Below are positions 22,700-34,964 of a DNA stretch of 64,000 nt, piece by piece. The stretch covers positions 10,083,351 through 10,147,350 of the forward strand of contig JBOZIK010000001.1 of assembly GCA_051453625.1 (NCBI GenBank), given 5' to 3'. Source of the stretch: Welwitschia mirabilis. Its lineage: Eukaryota; Gnetophyta; Gnetopsida; Welwitschiales. The translations under genes and the position numbers were made by a program. The notes under the pieces were generated by a model. That model did no database searches and was not told the DNA's origin. It saw nothing but the letters and a program-made list of their open reading frames with translations. Each line of letters begins with the position of its first letter. Positions within the stretch are counted from its first letter, which is position 1.

Positions 22700-25600
22700 A
22701 CAAAGATTAACATGCATTTGATTAATTTGAAGCATGCACTAGATAGTTGGAATTATAAAATTCATGATGAGTAAAAGAGTCAAGTGTCAAAATTATTTTT
22801 CATCTTTATCTGATTTAAGGTATAAGAGAAAGGAAACATAATATTTGAAATTAAATTTGTTAAGTTTGTATAAATCTATAATTCCATTCTATTCTAGTAA
22901 TAAGTTTTAGCAAAGCATCAAGCTAACTTCTAGTTTTTATGATCAACCTTAATCTAGATATATCCAAAAATAAACCATAGATATGAGTGATGTCATTGAA
23001 GATGGAAAGCTAGTGACATCCTCAAAAATATAAGGGTTTTCAAATTTTGTAAACTAAGTTTAATGGATAAATTTCAGAACTTATCCATGTTACTAATAAG
23101 GCTTAGAATTTCTATGGAAGCTTCATCCTTAATTAAAAAACTTAATAGCTAGGCAAGACATCATCTAAGAGAGAAACCTATACTATATTTACTTCTAAGA
23201 GTAGAGCTAAATTCCTTAGATGATCTAGCTAGTAAGTTGGAATCACTTTATGAGTGATATCTTACTCATTAACAAGATTACTTAGAACTTTTAAACACTA
23301 TATAAAGAAATTAATGATTCCTACACTAGTCCTTTTTTAACTTAAGAAGAATAAAACATCCATTATTGAGAATTCTATCATAGTAAAACCACTTGATAAA
23401 GAATAATCTAATCATTTTTTCTAATTACCTATGTTTGAAGATTAAATAAATAATAATTAGAGTATTCTTATTTGTTTTTTAATATGTTTTGTAAAGCACT
23501 ACTCATTTTACTAGTTATTAAAATCCAACTTCTCTATCTAACTACTTGCTTTTATGATTGCTAGGAATTATTAAGTTCTTAATAAAGGTTAGATCATCTA
23601 GCTAGTTCTTTTATGCATCTTGGATTTCGTGATTCTTTAATGAGAATGTTTTTCTCACATTATTTAAAAAAATAATAATGATACTAATTATTTAATAATT
23701 ATTTTAATTATTTTATAAAAGATAATATTTTTTATATTTATAGTATTTTTATAAATATAACTCTATTGTAATTAGTATTCATAAGCCAATTTATTCTAAG
23801 TTATCATAATATAATATTTTTGTGTTGATGTTCAAATATAATTATTGTTGAGTAATCATAGATGAATGGATTATAATTCTAAATGGAACATAATGTAAAT
23901 ACTTAAAAATTATCATCATGATGGCTTATGTATCATCATCTAGCTCCTTATTGCTAAAACCCTAGGGACATGTTTTTCCTATAAATAAATATCCTTGAAA
24001 AAATCATATGTTATTACAACCTAGTTTACTTATGTTTATAGTTAACATACTTTATTCTGATATGTATACAATTATCACAATGCCTAACTAGCCATTGTAA
24101 AAACTTTCTATATGATATTTTTAATCTCATTACTTATGTTTTAAGTTATTTTAGAATATTGTTTTCATGTGTTTCAGGTTTATAATTATATGTAACACTC
24201 CAACTTAAGTCACTCTTCTTAGACAAGATTTTTTGATTTTGGTTTTTTAAATTTGAAATAATAAAAATAATTAATAAAATTTAGGATCAACTTCTACATA
24301 TCCTTTATTATCATAGTTATATATGTTTAGCAAAAATAGACATTATAGATCATTTCTTCTATAAATATTACTTCGATTTATAAAGAAGAATAATGTTACT
24401 TATATGTATTATATTTCTTTCTAGTTTTTTTACTATATATAGATAATCTTATATATGGTTGATGAGATGTTAGCTTGTTTTAATACAAACATGAATATAG
24501 GTTGAGCATAGTCCCTAACTAATATAATAGAAGGTTTCATCTACTATTAATGGAATTCCAACATGATACTTGGATACCATCTAGGCATGAGTTGGTTTTA
24601 CTTTAAGTTCCAAATGAAAAAAGACATGACTAAATGCAACTCCATAGGCTTAAAATTTACTTAATATACCATCAAAAAGGTGATAGATGATATGTGAGAT
24701 GAATGCATGCTTACATGTAACAGCCACTTTCTTGAAGCATTTCAAGATGGTGCAACATGATCATTTGCCACCAAGACTCATGACGTGAAGTCAGAGTAAG
24801 TTCATACATTAGTAGGATAGGAGAGTAGTGATTAAATCTACTTACAAAAGGGTGTATATAAAAAAATGCAATGCAATATATCTTGATGATGAAATCTAAG
24901 TATGGGAACCAACTTTATTAGAATTATTTTGATTAGTTATTATTTAATAAAAACACCAAATAAATTCATGCATAAAATTAAAACTAATATAGATATTTGG
25001 TTGTTTATTTACCAAAAAAATAAATTTAACTTCATTTTGGTTTATTTTATTATAAATAACCATCCATAACAGAAAAGAAAAAACACACGTAACCTTCATT
25101 TGGCATATTAGAAGATAATTACTTTTGAAAATATAGTAATGTAATCAAGACATGATGATTATATTATTTTTATATTACATAATTATAATTTTCAAATAAA
25201 TCATATCTCCACTCTAGAGTTCTTTTTCGATGAAAATCCAATATTCTACACCCAAAACTATATTTTTTTAAACCCTTTTCCAAGTTCAACTAGTAACTTT
25301 CTAAGATGATAATATGAGTAATAAGTAGAAAATAGAAGCACAATACATAATGCTTACTTAAAACTTATGTATCTATAAAATCAATAAGGGGAACAAAATC
25401 GAAAAAGCTAATTAAGTTGACTAAATTGCAAAAATAAAAACCACTATAGATTTCTAAAAATATTTATTAAAATAAGAGTAAATAAAGAAAAGAAGGATTT
25501 TATATACAAATGAGAGTATTAATAATATTATAAATTTAAACAAACATAAAAATACATCTTCCTTAAATAACTATCTAATTAAAGTTAAATTATGCTAAAA

Positions 25601-26002
25601 TAAGAATTACACTTACTATTCAAGAATGACGCCTTAATAAGAAATGCATGATTTGTGCTTCATAAAAGAAAAGTTAATAAATAATTTAAAATAAAATTAA
25701 CTTAATTATTATGTATCTTAAGCTCATAAATTATTAGCATGATTCCATTAAATAATTTTTTTATAATTAATTAGATAAGTTTTAGCCTATTAAGGGACTT
25801 TGTGATTAGAAATTAATAATTATTATTTGTAAAAATAAAAATAAATTATTATAGTTTTTCTTAAACTAGGCTTATTATATAACTTCTAAAAATTAACTTA
25901 TCAAATTTTTGATATCTATAGATACAATTTTAGTACTAAACATTAAATATAAAAACTATCTAAGTTTTTAGAATTATTCTCATACCATACTACACTAAAA
26001 AG
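22700..26002. other. AT-rich region, no gene recognised
   Basis: No supported coding frame. A TGTAACACTCC at 24191 looks like the start of a gypsy-type LTR (TGTAACACCCC), but no end, PBS or partner copy was found. The patch 23690-23760 is almost pure A/T. Confidence 0.5.
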
Positions 26003-26213
26003 GTTATGACTTTTAGTTTAACATGGATTGCCACAATGGTTAAGTTGTGGACATACTGAATCCGAGGTTCTGAGTTTAAACCTCCATGTTGATGGAGGCA
26101 TATAGTTTAAAAAATTGCATGAACCTAAGTGCCATTGGGCATTTATGTGGGACATACCTACCTCCCAGCTATTACCCTTTTTAAAAGAAAAGGAAGTTTA
26201 TAACTTTTAAAAT
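26003..26213 (+). mobile_element. tRNA-derived SINE with imperfect target-site duplication
   Basis: The body (about 26021-26196) begins with a tRNA-like head: GGATTGCCACAATGGTTAAG carries a box A-like TGGTTAAGTTGTGG, and TGAGTTTAAACCTCC is a box B decayed from a GGTTCAAACCCC-type sequence. A tRNA-unrelated body follows, with 'cattgggcatttatgtggga' and an A-rich end 'aaaagaaaaggaag'. Flanking sequences match imperfectly: GTTATGACTTTTAGTTTA (26003-26020) and GTTTATAACTTTTAAAATA (26195-26213). This is the arrangement expected of an old LINE-mobilised SINE. Confidence 0.75.
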
Positions 26214-27144
26214 ACTTTTAATTTTTAAGTTATTTAAAATTATTTAAAAATCTTATTGAATTCTCTATAATTTACATCATTTATTCACTAGAAATACTTA
26301 ACATTAATTCTATAATCTAATATTAAATGATTATTATGTTCTATGTCTATTTTCAGAATTATTTTCATAAAACAATTTTTAAAAAGTTATTAACTCTTAG
26401 AAAAATTACTTTTATTAATTTTTTATAATCTTAATTAAACCCTAAACTTTAAAAAATATAATTAAACTTAAGCAATATTTAATAAGTTATGATCTTTATA
26501 ACTGATATTACTAATTTCAAAAATAAAAAGGAACTTTATCTAAAAAAGAATATAAAAATTCATATGTAAATCTAAGCAACCCTAGTCAATAAAACTCAAT
26601 ACAAATACCTACTATATTTAGTCTATGTAATATAAAAAATAAATTTTAATTAATAAAAAAACTACATTAATTAGAAAACTCAATGAACAAGATCAAGAAA
26701 AGGTATATAAATTCTATGAGCATCAAGAATAACATGAAGGATTATTGAGCATAAGTGGAATTGAGGATCAATATATTCATCTTAATAAGAGGTGTCTACT
26801 ATGTATGTGATGCATAAGGAAATTATTAAAGTCAATCAATAATGCATAACAAAATATGGGTACCAAAATATTATAATAAGTCTTTTGATTACTTGGCCAA
26901 AATGTTCCATTGATAATCCATCAACCAACCATAATATCTTCCTCGTATTGCTTTAAGCCACATGAAAGGGCTAATTTTAATAGAATAAATATTATGACAA
27001 GCTTATGCAATCACCTATGCAATACTCAATTATGCCATAAATTTTCTTAAGAAAAAGAGATAACATTGTAATACAAGAAGTAGAGAAAACCTACTTAGAA
27101 AAGTAATGATTAGAAGTTCCTACTTGATAAAGATTTAATGAAGT

Positions 27145-27230
27145 CAGAAGCTCCAAGATCATTAACTATAAGATCCAATATTCAAGCTCCAAGCTCCAAG
27201 ATTAAAGCTTCAAGATCCAAGGTCCAAGCT
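27145..27230. repeat. Degenerate CTCCAAG/TCCAAG short tandem repeat
   Basis: Seven or so copies of tCCAAG-type heptamers occur ('agctccaagctccaagatt', 'cttcaagatccaaggtcc'). Confidence 0.6.
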
Positions 27231-28289
27231 TTACACTTAAAACTAAGAGGATAAGAAGTGAAGAGAAGAAGATGAAAGAGTTAGAAGAGAATTTCGTATT
27301 ATGCACTTTCTTAAAAATAAATAATTATTTTTTAAGAGAGATAACAACTCTATTTATAGGTAAATAATATACTAATAATCCTTGATTCAAATGGTTAAAG
27401 ACTAGATACACCAATTGACCCATGAGGTAATATGATCACATTAAAGTGGATGGGATTGATCAGATTGAATTGTATAAGATTTATCTATGATAAGTTAGTT
27501 TAGCTTGAGTGATAAGTAAAATTGATGTATGAATGACAAAAAGACATCATATGTATAACTCATGAATCTAATTATGAGAGTAATTTTTTTTCCTTTATTT
27601 AGCAAGGTTAATTACATACATCATTTCCTCATGCTATTTTCTTCTTAATTAATTTAAAGTATGCATTGAATAATGTATAATGTCCATTGAAAGAATAATT
27701 TTTTTTTTGCTATGCACTAGTCTGAAGATTTTCATGTGTCACTATGAGATAAATGTTTCTAGTTCTAGTCAATAAAAAATGAATATTTTATAATTAAGTA
27801 CTTGTATAAATATTAAGAAAAATAAAAGTCATGATTAGAGTAAAATCTACTCATTAATCCTTCTTGTTCTATCAATAAAAGTGCAAATACTTATTCACAT
27901 GCTTATTAATTTCATGATCCATCAAATCCTTTAACACATAACACAAAAATAAAATAATATCATAATAAAATATAATACACTCAATTTTTTATCCATGTCT
28001 TTTACCAACCACATTAACCATTTACTTTTACTAAGTACTTTTATTTTTTAAACTTGTATCAGGGGCATGAATACATAAGTAACATAAATATTTTATAAAT
28101 TATTTATGTGAATATTTTATTATTATTTTATGCATTCTTATAAAATTCTCAATTTAATAATTTCACAATCTAAATTTGATGCCTTTACATTATTGAAATT
28201 ATTTAATTTTAACATTTCAATACCTTATTTATTTTAGTCATAAAAGTTTTATAACATAATTATCCAAAAATATGAAAAATATGAGAGTA

Positions 28290-28490
28290 CCCAAAAATCA
28301 AGACTAATTACTTAAAATTTCATATAATTATTTATAATTCAAAATTAAGCATAATGTAATTTTTTTAACCTGAGAANNNNNNNNNNGTCAAAAAAACTAA
28401 AACTATAAAAATTACTTAAAAATTAAGATTAATTACTTAAAATATTGTACAAGCCTATAGAATTTAAAATTAAACATTATGCATATTTTG
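28290..28490 (+). repeat. Diverged tandem duplication of about 125 bp across a 10-N gap
   Basis: The segment from 'aatcaagactaattactt' (about 28295) recurs from 'aattaagattaattactt' (about 28419), with aligned downstream blocks ending 'aagcataatgta' and 'aaacattatgca'. Confidence 0.6.
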
Positions 28491-29239
28491 AAATAAGATT
28501 AAAGAATATAAAACATTATTAATAATAAAAATAGACATTATTTTTTTATAAGTCCTTTAATTAAAGAACAGTTTCATATTAAATTATAATACCAAAAAGT
28601 GTTGTGTTATTCAGAGATTAAAATATCTGATGTTTGATTCATTAAAGGTTATAAAATATAGGATATAACATTATACTACTTATACTATTTAAGAATTTTA
28701 AACTTGTGTATAGTTGTAGTGTTAATAAAGAATGTGTTCACTATTGTAGTATGTGCCTTTGTTTGTGGAGGCAAGATTCCACATGGCACATAAAGCATAA
28801 TGAATGTAGTTGTTGATTTTAATATACTTTTAGTAATAACTATGATAAAGATGTTTATTACAATAATAGCATGTGTTTTTTTGTCCACCATTTTCCTCTA
28901 TGGTTGTGTTAGTGGGAATTTGCTTTTACACACTACATAAAGCATGATCAATGAAGATGACAATCTGTGATGAAATTTCTACCATCAAGTTTTGTATTTT
29001 TATTTATTATTATAACATTATGCATAAAATATTTCTTAGGTAATGATTTCTCTAGTTCTAAGATGGATATCATTAACTCTATATATAACTAATGTGTTTT
29101 ATTATATCTGCAAATATAATGGATTTATTTGAAAAAGATAACATACATTGTTCGTGAATTAAGATTGATTGAATAAAATGACTTAAAATTATAGGGAACA
29201 TTTAAAACGTTCATGTAGTTCACATATTATAACATTATA

Positions 29240-30060
29240 ATAACTTCTCAGATGTCCTAGGTCAACCAAAAAGAAAATTTCCTCAAATTCTAATGCTTCT
29301 ATAGCACATAGTCTACAAATATACTTTTTTCTTGGAATATTAGTCCATATTCTAATTTTACTTCTTAAATGATAAGAGCTTAATCTAATTTTTCTTATTA
29401 GCCTATGAACTTTTAGAGGAAGCCTAGCTATAAGATAAGTTGCTTTTCCCTTTAACCAAATGCCTCTTATGTTTATAAGATGATTTTTTTTATTTCCTTT
29501 TATATTAAACCAAATTTATACAAAATCTTTCTCCTCACTATTTATGAATAATTTCAGATTCATCAAGTATGATGTTTTATTTTTTATGCCATTCTACACC
29601 TTGATGGAAGCATCTTTCACCTTAGCTCTTTCTAGAACTAATCTAAACTATTTATTAATCCTAAATTTTCTAAATTCTAATTATACAACATGAGTTAATA
29701 AGACATATTGGCTTTCATTAATAGCATATATTCTTCTAGCAACAACTTACAATAAGGTGTTTAAGGTTTTACTTTTAACTCTTCTAGTAGAAATGTTTTT
29801 GTACTCATTAACACTATTCCTTTTTTTTTCCCCAAAAAGGTTTAGCCTCCACATTGGACATCCATATAAAATTGTAGGATAAATTATAGTTTTAAATATT
29901 TACTTTATCATCTTTTAATCCGAAGTACTTTAAATATTTAAATTTATTTTCAAAAAACATAAAGAGATTTCATACCTATTGCAACATGCTCTTTGATATA
30001 CCCATCCCACCTATAATTATTTATCCACTAAAGATCTAAATATCTCTCAACCTTGAGGTG
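29240..30060 (-). pseudogene. 3' part of a LINE of non-L1 type (RT C-terminus and cysteine tail)
   Basis: The minus strand reads a LINE-like order. VERYLDL (near 30045) looks like the YLGV block after the RT fingers, followed by RWDGYIKEHV. KTIIYPTILYGCPMWRLN (about 29900-29845) matches the 'L...vxPxLLYGxExW' segment of several LINE clades. A continuous 60-codon stretch at about 29425-29250 reads RLPLKVHRLIRKIRLSSYHL and then IRIWTNIPRKKYICRLC, ending with FEEIFF. This corresponds to the 'R.S.H.L..E.GR....PR..R.C..C...E.EFHF' tail. Plant L1 elements end differently, with the zf-RVT domain seen in the L1 at 22.6 kb. The RT core with its catalytic Asp pair would lie further right and is not recognisable, so the copy is 5'-truncated or decayed. 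Confidence 0.6.
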
Positions 30061-30069
30061 AGACGTTAT

Positions 30070-33000
30070 TAGAGTGTAATGTGGCTAACACTAATTCCCA
30101 AGTGCTATAGTCAAGAATATCCATTGGAAGTTTAAGACAATGGTATCATATAAATAGGATAATATAATTACTATTCTAGCATTGTTTCTCCTTTAAGTAT
30201 GATATAAAATATGTTTTCTTATAACAACTATACTTGTCATGCTACAAAGAATAAAAACTAATAGTTAAAATTTTTAGCTATGATAGTAATGTGAAGATGA
30301 TTATTACAATTTTTATGGAAAGTTTGGTAGCATGAGTTGATGTAGAACAAGTGCTAAGGATACTTGTTTGTATTTCTAATTATTAAAGTAAATTATTAAA
30401 ATAATATTTTAATAGTACTTCTAACACATAATATGGTCAATTAGGTAACACCATTTAATTAATCCCTTATTTACTAAGTATGTAGTAATACTCTTTCTTA
30501 ATCCTAGTACTCTTGTAAATGTTAATTGTGATTATTATAATTAAATTATTTCTTTATTATTTATTTAAGAAAACTTTTAAATTACAATTATTTTTAAGGG
30601 TTTTATTAAGTGAGGTGTTGGATATAACTTTTCATAATGAGATATTATGTTAATAAAGTAATATTATTTAATTTCTTTTATATTAATTAATAATCTAATC
30701 AATCAAATGTATTAAAATAAAACTAAGTTTTGATTTTAATATTACTATCTATATAGATTTTTTATTATTATGAAAATAAGCATTACATTCTACCCCATTT
30801 AATATTAAGTGTTTCCACTTAATCTATTATTACATTCTACTCTCAACATTAATACTAATTTTTTTGATCTCTTTCCTATTAGAATACTTTTCACTGGTTA
30901 TTTTCAATAACATGTAGTCTAAAGTTTTTTTTCTAAATTAATTAAAAACTTTATGGATACTCATTAAATGGTTCAAGTATATGAATAAAATTCATTCATG
31001 TATGACAATACTTACAATTTGATCCCTCAAGGCATTATTATCAAGACATCATCTCTCTCAAATAATTAACATTCAAGGTTAATGTAACTATTATGTATAT
31101 CTTTAGGCATGCATTTTACATAATTTAATAATCTTTTGTATCATAACTAGTGATAAAAAGAGGATAAAGAGAATAGTTAAAATTAGAAGAGAACAAATAA
31201 AATTTATTGTTATAGAAACTAAAATGCTAGATTAAAAAACAACAATGCATTCAACTAACCAATTCAAGTCACATAAGAATTCTAATTGGATATCATCAAA
31301 TTAGTCTTAAGCTATAAATCATATATACATAAGAATGTTAACATTAATCTATTTTATAATATGATGTATAATTCAATAAATAGAAAATAAAATACTACTA
31401 AGTCAATTTATTGCATAAGTACATGACTTAAATTAAGGATTTATATGAACGGGTTTTATCCTAACTAATTAGATGAGGATAAGATCTAGTTTCAAGTTTT
31501 TTCTGATGGTCTTCTTAGCACTTGCTACTTCTACCATGTCATCTAAGTGGCTTGAAATATTAGTTTATAAGGATAAACCCCCTTGCCTACTTCGTTAACC
31601 ATGACTTCTAGTAAACTTCTAAGCTTATAAACACAACCAAGATTTTCAATAATGGTTCCTTCTATAAGATTTATTTTCATTTATCATGTAGTTCCTATTA
31701 GACCCTTATTGTTTCCTGGTAAGATAGATTAAGTAATTATTTGAATAAGGCTCATGATATCAATGTGAAAAAATAAAAAAATTTCATATTCCATTGAGCT
31801 CTAGTTTAATATACATCATAATTAAAAAATTGTAAAGTGTAAAAACTTTAAAATATCATCATAGTTTTTCAAAAGTAGAAGGAATAAAATAAGAAGGGAC
31901 TTCAAGATGTGAAGACTCTTTAAGTGGAGTAAATGAGAAATTTCTTCTTTCTTATTATTAAATATATGGTTCTCATCCCTATTTCTCTTAACATCATCCA
32001 TTTTAAATGTGATACTGTTAAGATTTTTTATTATTGTATCTAGAATTATTTGTATTATTAAATTGAATGTTTTCTTATTTATAGGATTTATGGCCTACCT
32101 ATACCAACCCTTCCTAAACATCATCCATACATGTTGCAACATTCTCATTAACCTTTGTAACTTTGTTATTCAAAGAATCTTTTTAATGTGGAATGTTCTT
32201 TTCTTATTGTTCAAGTCCTATTATAAAGAATTTATCTTACTTAATCAAGATTTAGAACTTCTTAAAAGACATGACTAAAACAAGAATAGAAGTAAAATAT
32301 ACATTAAATAAGAAGAATGGAGTAGAAGTAAAGGTAAGAGAAAACTTAAGTTTAATCATTTTCTTTTTTTTTTTATGCCTATAGTTTTATGATAAAATGG
32401 TAATCAGTTATGGCTTTCTAAAGCTCACATCCTCAAGATAAGAAACAAACAACCAACTAAATTTANNNNNNNNNNAAGAATAAGGAAGTTAAGCTAGCTT
32501 ATCCTTCTTAGTGAAATCTATAATCCTTATCTGTATAAAGCTAGGTACATCATAGTTTTTTCTTCTTTTAATGATAATTATAATCATTAAAGTAGAAACC
32601 ATCAAATGATTATCATTTAAATATGAAATGATATTTTCCTAGATGGTCTTAGCTACTACTTATTATCCCTTTATTAGAATGTCAGATTTAATACCCTTAA
32701 GATATAGAACTATAGAATAATTCAAAAGCATGGTTTTTTATGGCCTTTTCCCTCTCAATGACTATGCCCACTAGTGGAATGAAGTTTTTTTCCCTTTATT
32801 AGACATTCCTTGTTCTCTAGTCATGGGATGCACTCCAATTTCTATTTACTCTAGAAACCGTTAATATTATAAGTTTTCCTTATTTTCTCTTATTTTCCTA
32901 ATATCTGAGAAAAATTCTCTGATTTGGTTATCATTAAATTTATTCTTAGCCAATGTAATACATCTTCATCCACCTATATTGGTTTTATCGATTATAGGAT

Positions 33001-34730
33001 TATCACTTTTCTTTAGGACCTAATCAAATGATTTTTCAACTAAGAATTATGCCTTTTTGATGATGAATTATTAGATCTCTTCTTCATTTATCTGTTCATT
33101 GACTTGTTTAGTATGCTAACATGATTCTTATAGGATAAAATTGGGATATTTCTCATGTGTAATTCTCATAAATAGATTTAATGCTTTTACTAATCATTTT
33201 AAAGATCTAGAAGAGGATGCTACTATAATAAGAGAATATATAATCTTTAAGATTGATATTTTCCATGATGTCAAAAGGAAAGAGATTGTAAAAACATGAA
33301 AGAATTTTATATAATACAAGAAAAATGGTGTGAAGACATTTATTCAGTGTTAAAAAGGGAATAGGTAATAGAAATAAACTATAGGCATTCAAAATTTTAA
33401 CCTTTATTTTGCTATCCTTCCTCATTTACTATACATATGACTTAATTTTGAAATCGCATTCATAGTATCACTTAACATAGGACTTGACTATAAAAAATAG
33501 CCCAATAAAAGATTTATTAAGAAGAACATAGTCCAATATACTCAAAAACATAGTCTTCTGTGCTTCAAAAAATACAATAGAGGCATAGTCTAGTTTATTT
33601 AAGTGGATAGAGAATCACTTTGAAAATACTATGTAAAGGTCATACTATCATTTTAATCATGGTTCATTCCTTCATATGCATTATAATATGAATATGAAAA
33701 TATTTTATAATAATACTAGTAAGTTATTTCAAAGAGTTAAAATCTTAGGATAATAGATATTCTAAAAACAAAATCAAAAAAAGATAAATTCCAACAGAAA
33801 TATTATTTAAGAGAGTGAAAATAAATAAAAGAAAATTCCTTTATTTTAAATTTCCAAAAAAAATAAAAAAGAACTCCAAATAAAGAAGATAAAGTTTAGT
33901 TAAAGTGAAGAAGTTCATGTCATGGCTTTTCCTTTTATTACATTTTTATAAAAAGATTAAACAAAGATAGTGCATTAAGTTATTCATAAGTGCCAACTTA
34001 ATCCTCTTCCTTAGAAATTTCAGATGGGGAAATCTTGAAAGAGTTTTCAGCTATAACAATTTTCCATGTATGATCCATATTAGATCTAATCACATATATA
34101 ACCTAACAAATGATGATTTAGATATGATTTGGCATTTTTAAAGTAAGAAAAACTAAGCTATATTCTTTACTATAGATGTAATCTAACTACTATTAAAAAT
34201 AAAGTATAAAAAATATTAAAAAATACCTATAATATAAATATCTTTATTGATACATAAACAAGTTATATAAATCTAAGCTAATAAAGTTGATCCTAGAATA
34301 CTAAAAGACCTTGAATATGAAAAGGATGGTAATTTTTTATTTATCTAATGCATTTTATCTATGACACAAGGAATATTTTCATAAAGAAATGTAAAAAATC
34401 TTCATTCCATAAATAATAGCAATTATTATAGGCCATAAATCAATCAAAATTTTAAGTTTTTTTCAACAATAGTTGAGAACTAGGAAATTGAAGTATTGCA
34501 AGATTATTAACTAACTTTTACTTTCAAATAAAACATGTTTTCTAGTTACATTATGCTAAGCACTAAGAAATGTGGAAATGGACATAAGGAGTCATGATAT
34601 CACTTTTAGATAAGATAAGTCATAATAAAATTGAAAAGAAAATGAAAAAAATGGAGCAATTTTATAGTATCCATGACATACCACTAGTTGTCACTAAGTG
34701 ACGATGTAGTAATGCCTTAGTAAGTAGGTG
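30070..34730. other. AT-rich region, no gene recognised
   Basis: No convincing coding frame. Open frames at 32009-32278 (plus) and 33207-33425 (minus) are hydrophobic, AT-driven and match no family I know. A 10-N gap lies at 32466-32475. Confidence 0.5.
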
Positions 34731-34734
34731 ATTA

Positions 34735-34790
34735 CTAGGCTAATGTAATGATGGTTTTGCTATAATACCATCATTACTTATATTACCTAG
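34735..34790. repeat. Inverted repeat / potential hairpin
   Basis: The arms GTAATGATGG (34745-34754) and CCATCATTAC (34768-34777) are perfect inverses around a 13-base loop. The pairing extends imperfectly outward with 'ctaggctaat' against 'ttatattacctag'. An adjacent small palindrome 'gtcactaagtgac' lies near 34699. Confidence 0.7.
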
Positions 34791-34844
34791 AAATGACAAT
34801 TGGGAAAAATGCATTAGATTATGATGAAAGTACTTTCTTTCATC

Positions 34845-34960
34845 TAAGGAATGAGAATTATAATATGGAGCATAAGGAATTGATTGCAATATTTATTAAC
34901 TAAGACTATTTTCTTAGAAGATAATCCACTAAATTAGAGGAAAAATCTAACTAGTCATAT
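34845..34960 (+). pseudogene. Possible gypsy RNase H scrap
   Basis: The plus strand reads RNENYNMEHKELIAI and then DYFLRR, resembling the 'E.NY...DKELLAI...ALxxWRHYL' part of Ty3/gypsy RNase H. Only about 25 residues are suggestive and stops follow at once, so chance cannot be excluded. Confidence 0.35.
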
Positions 34961-34964
34961 CATA

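Larger units (their letters stand above)
26215..29230. other. AT-rich region, no gene; possible minus-strand LTR with TATA box
   Basis: No coding frame is supported. At 27348-27360 the minus strand reads CCTATAAATAGAG, a good plant TATA box, downstream of which (leftward) lies the 'ctccaag' repeat block. This could be a minus-strand LTR, but neither end was found. A diverged tandem duplication spans the 10-N gap at 28377-28386. Confidence 0.4.

Noticed and set aside
24191-24520. Gypsy LTR starting TGTAACACTCC
   Set aside because: Only the start resembles an LTR; no end, PBS, PPT or second copy was found.
26021-26100. A tRNA gene
   Set aside because: Box A and B relics are present but the arms do not pair as a tRNA; the A-rich tail and flanking duplication indicate a SINE.
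33207-33425. L1 RT C-terminal segment on the minus strand
   Set aside because: Hydrophobic AT-driven frame with only a vague resemblance and no neighbouring L1 motifs.
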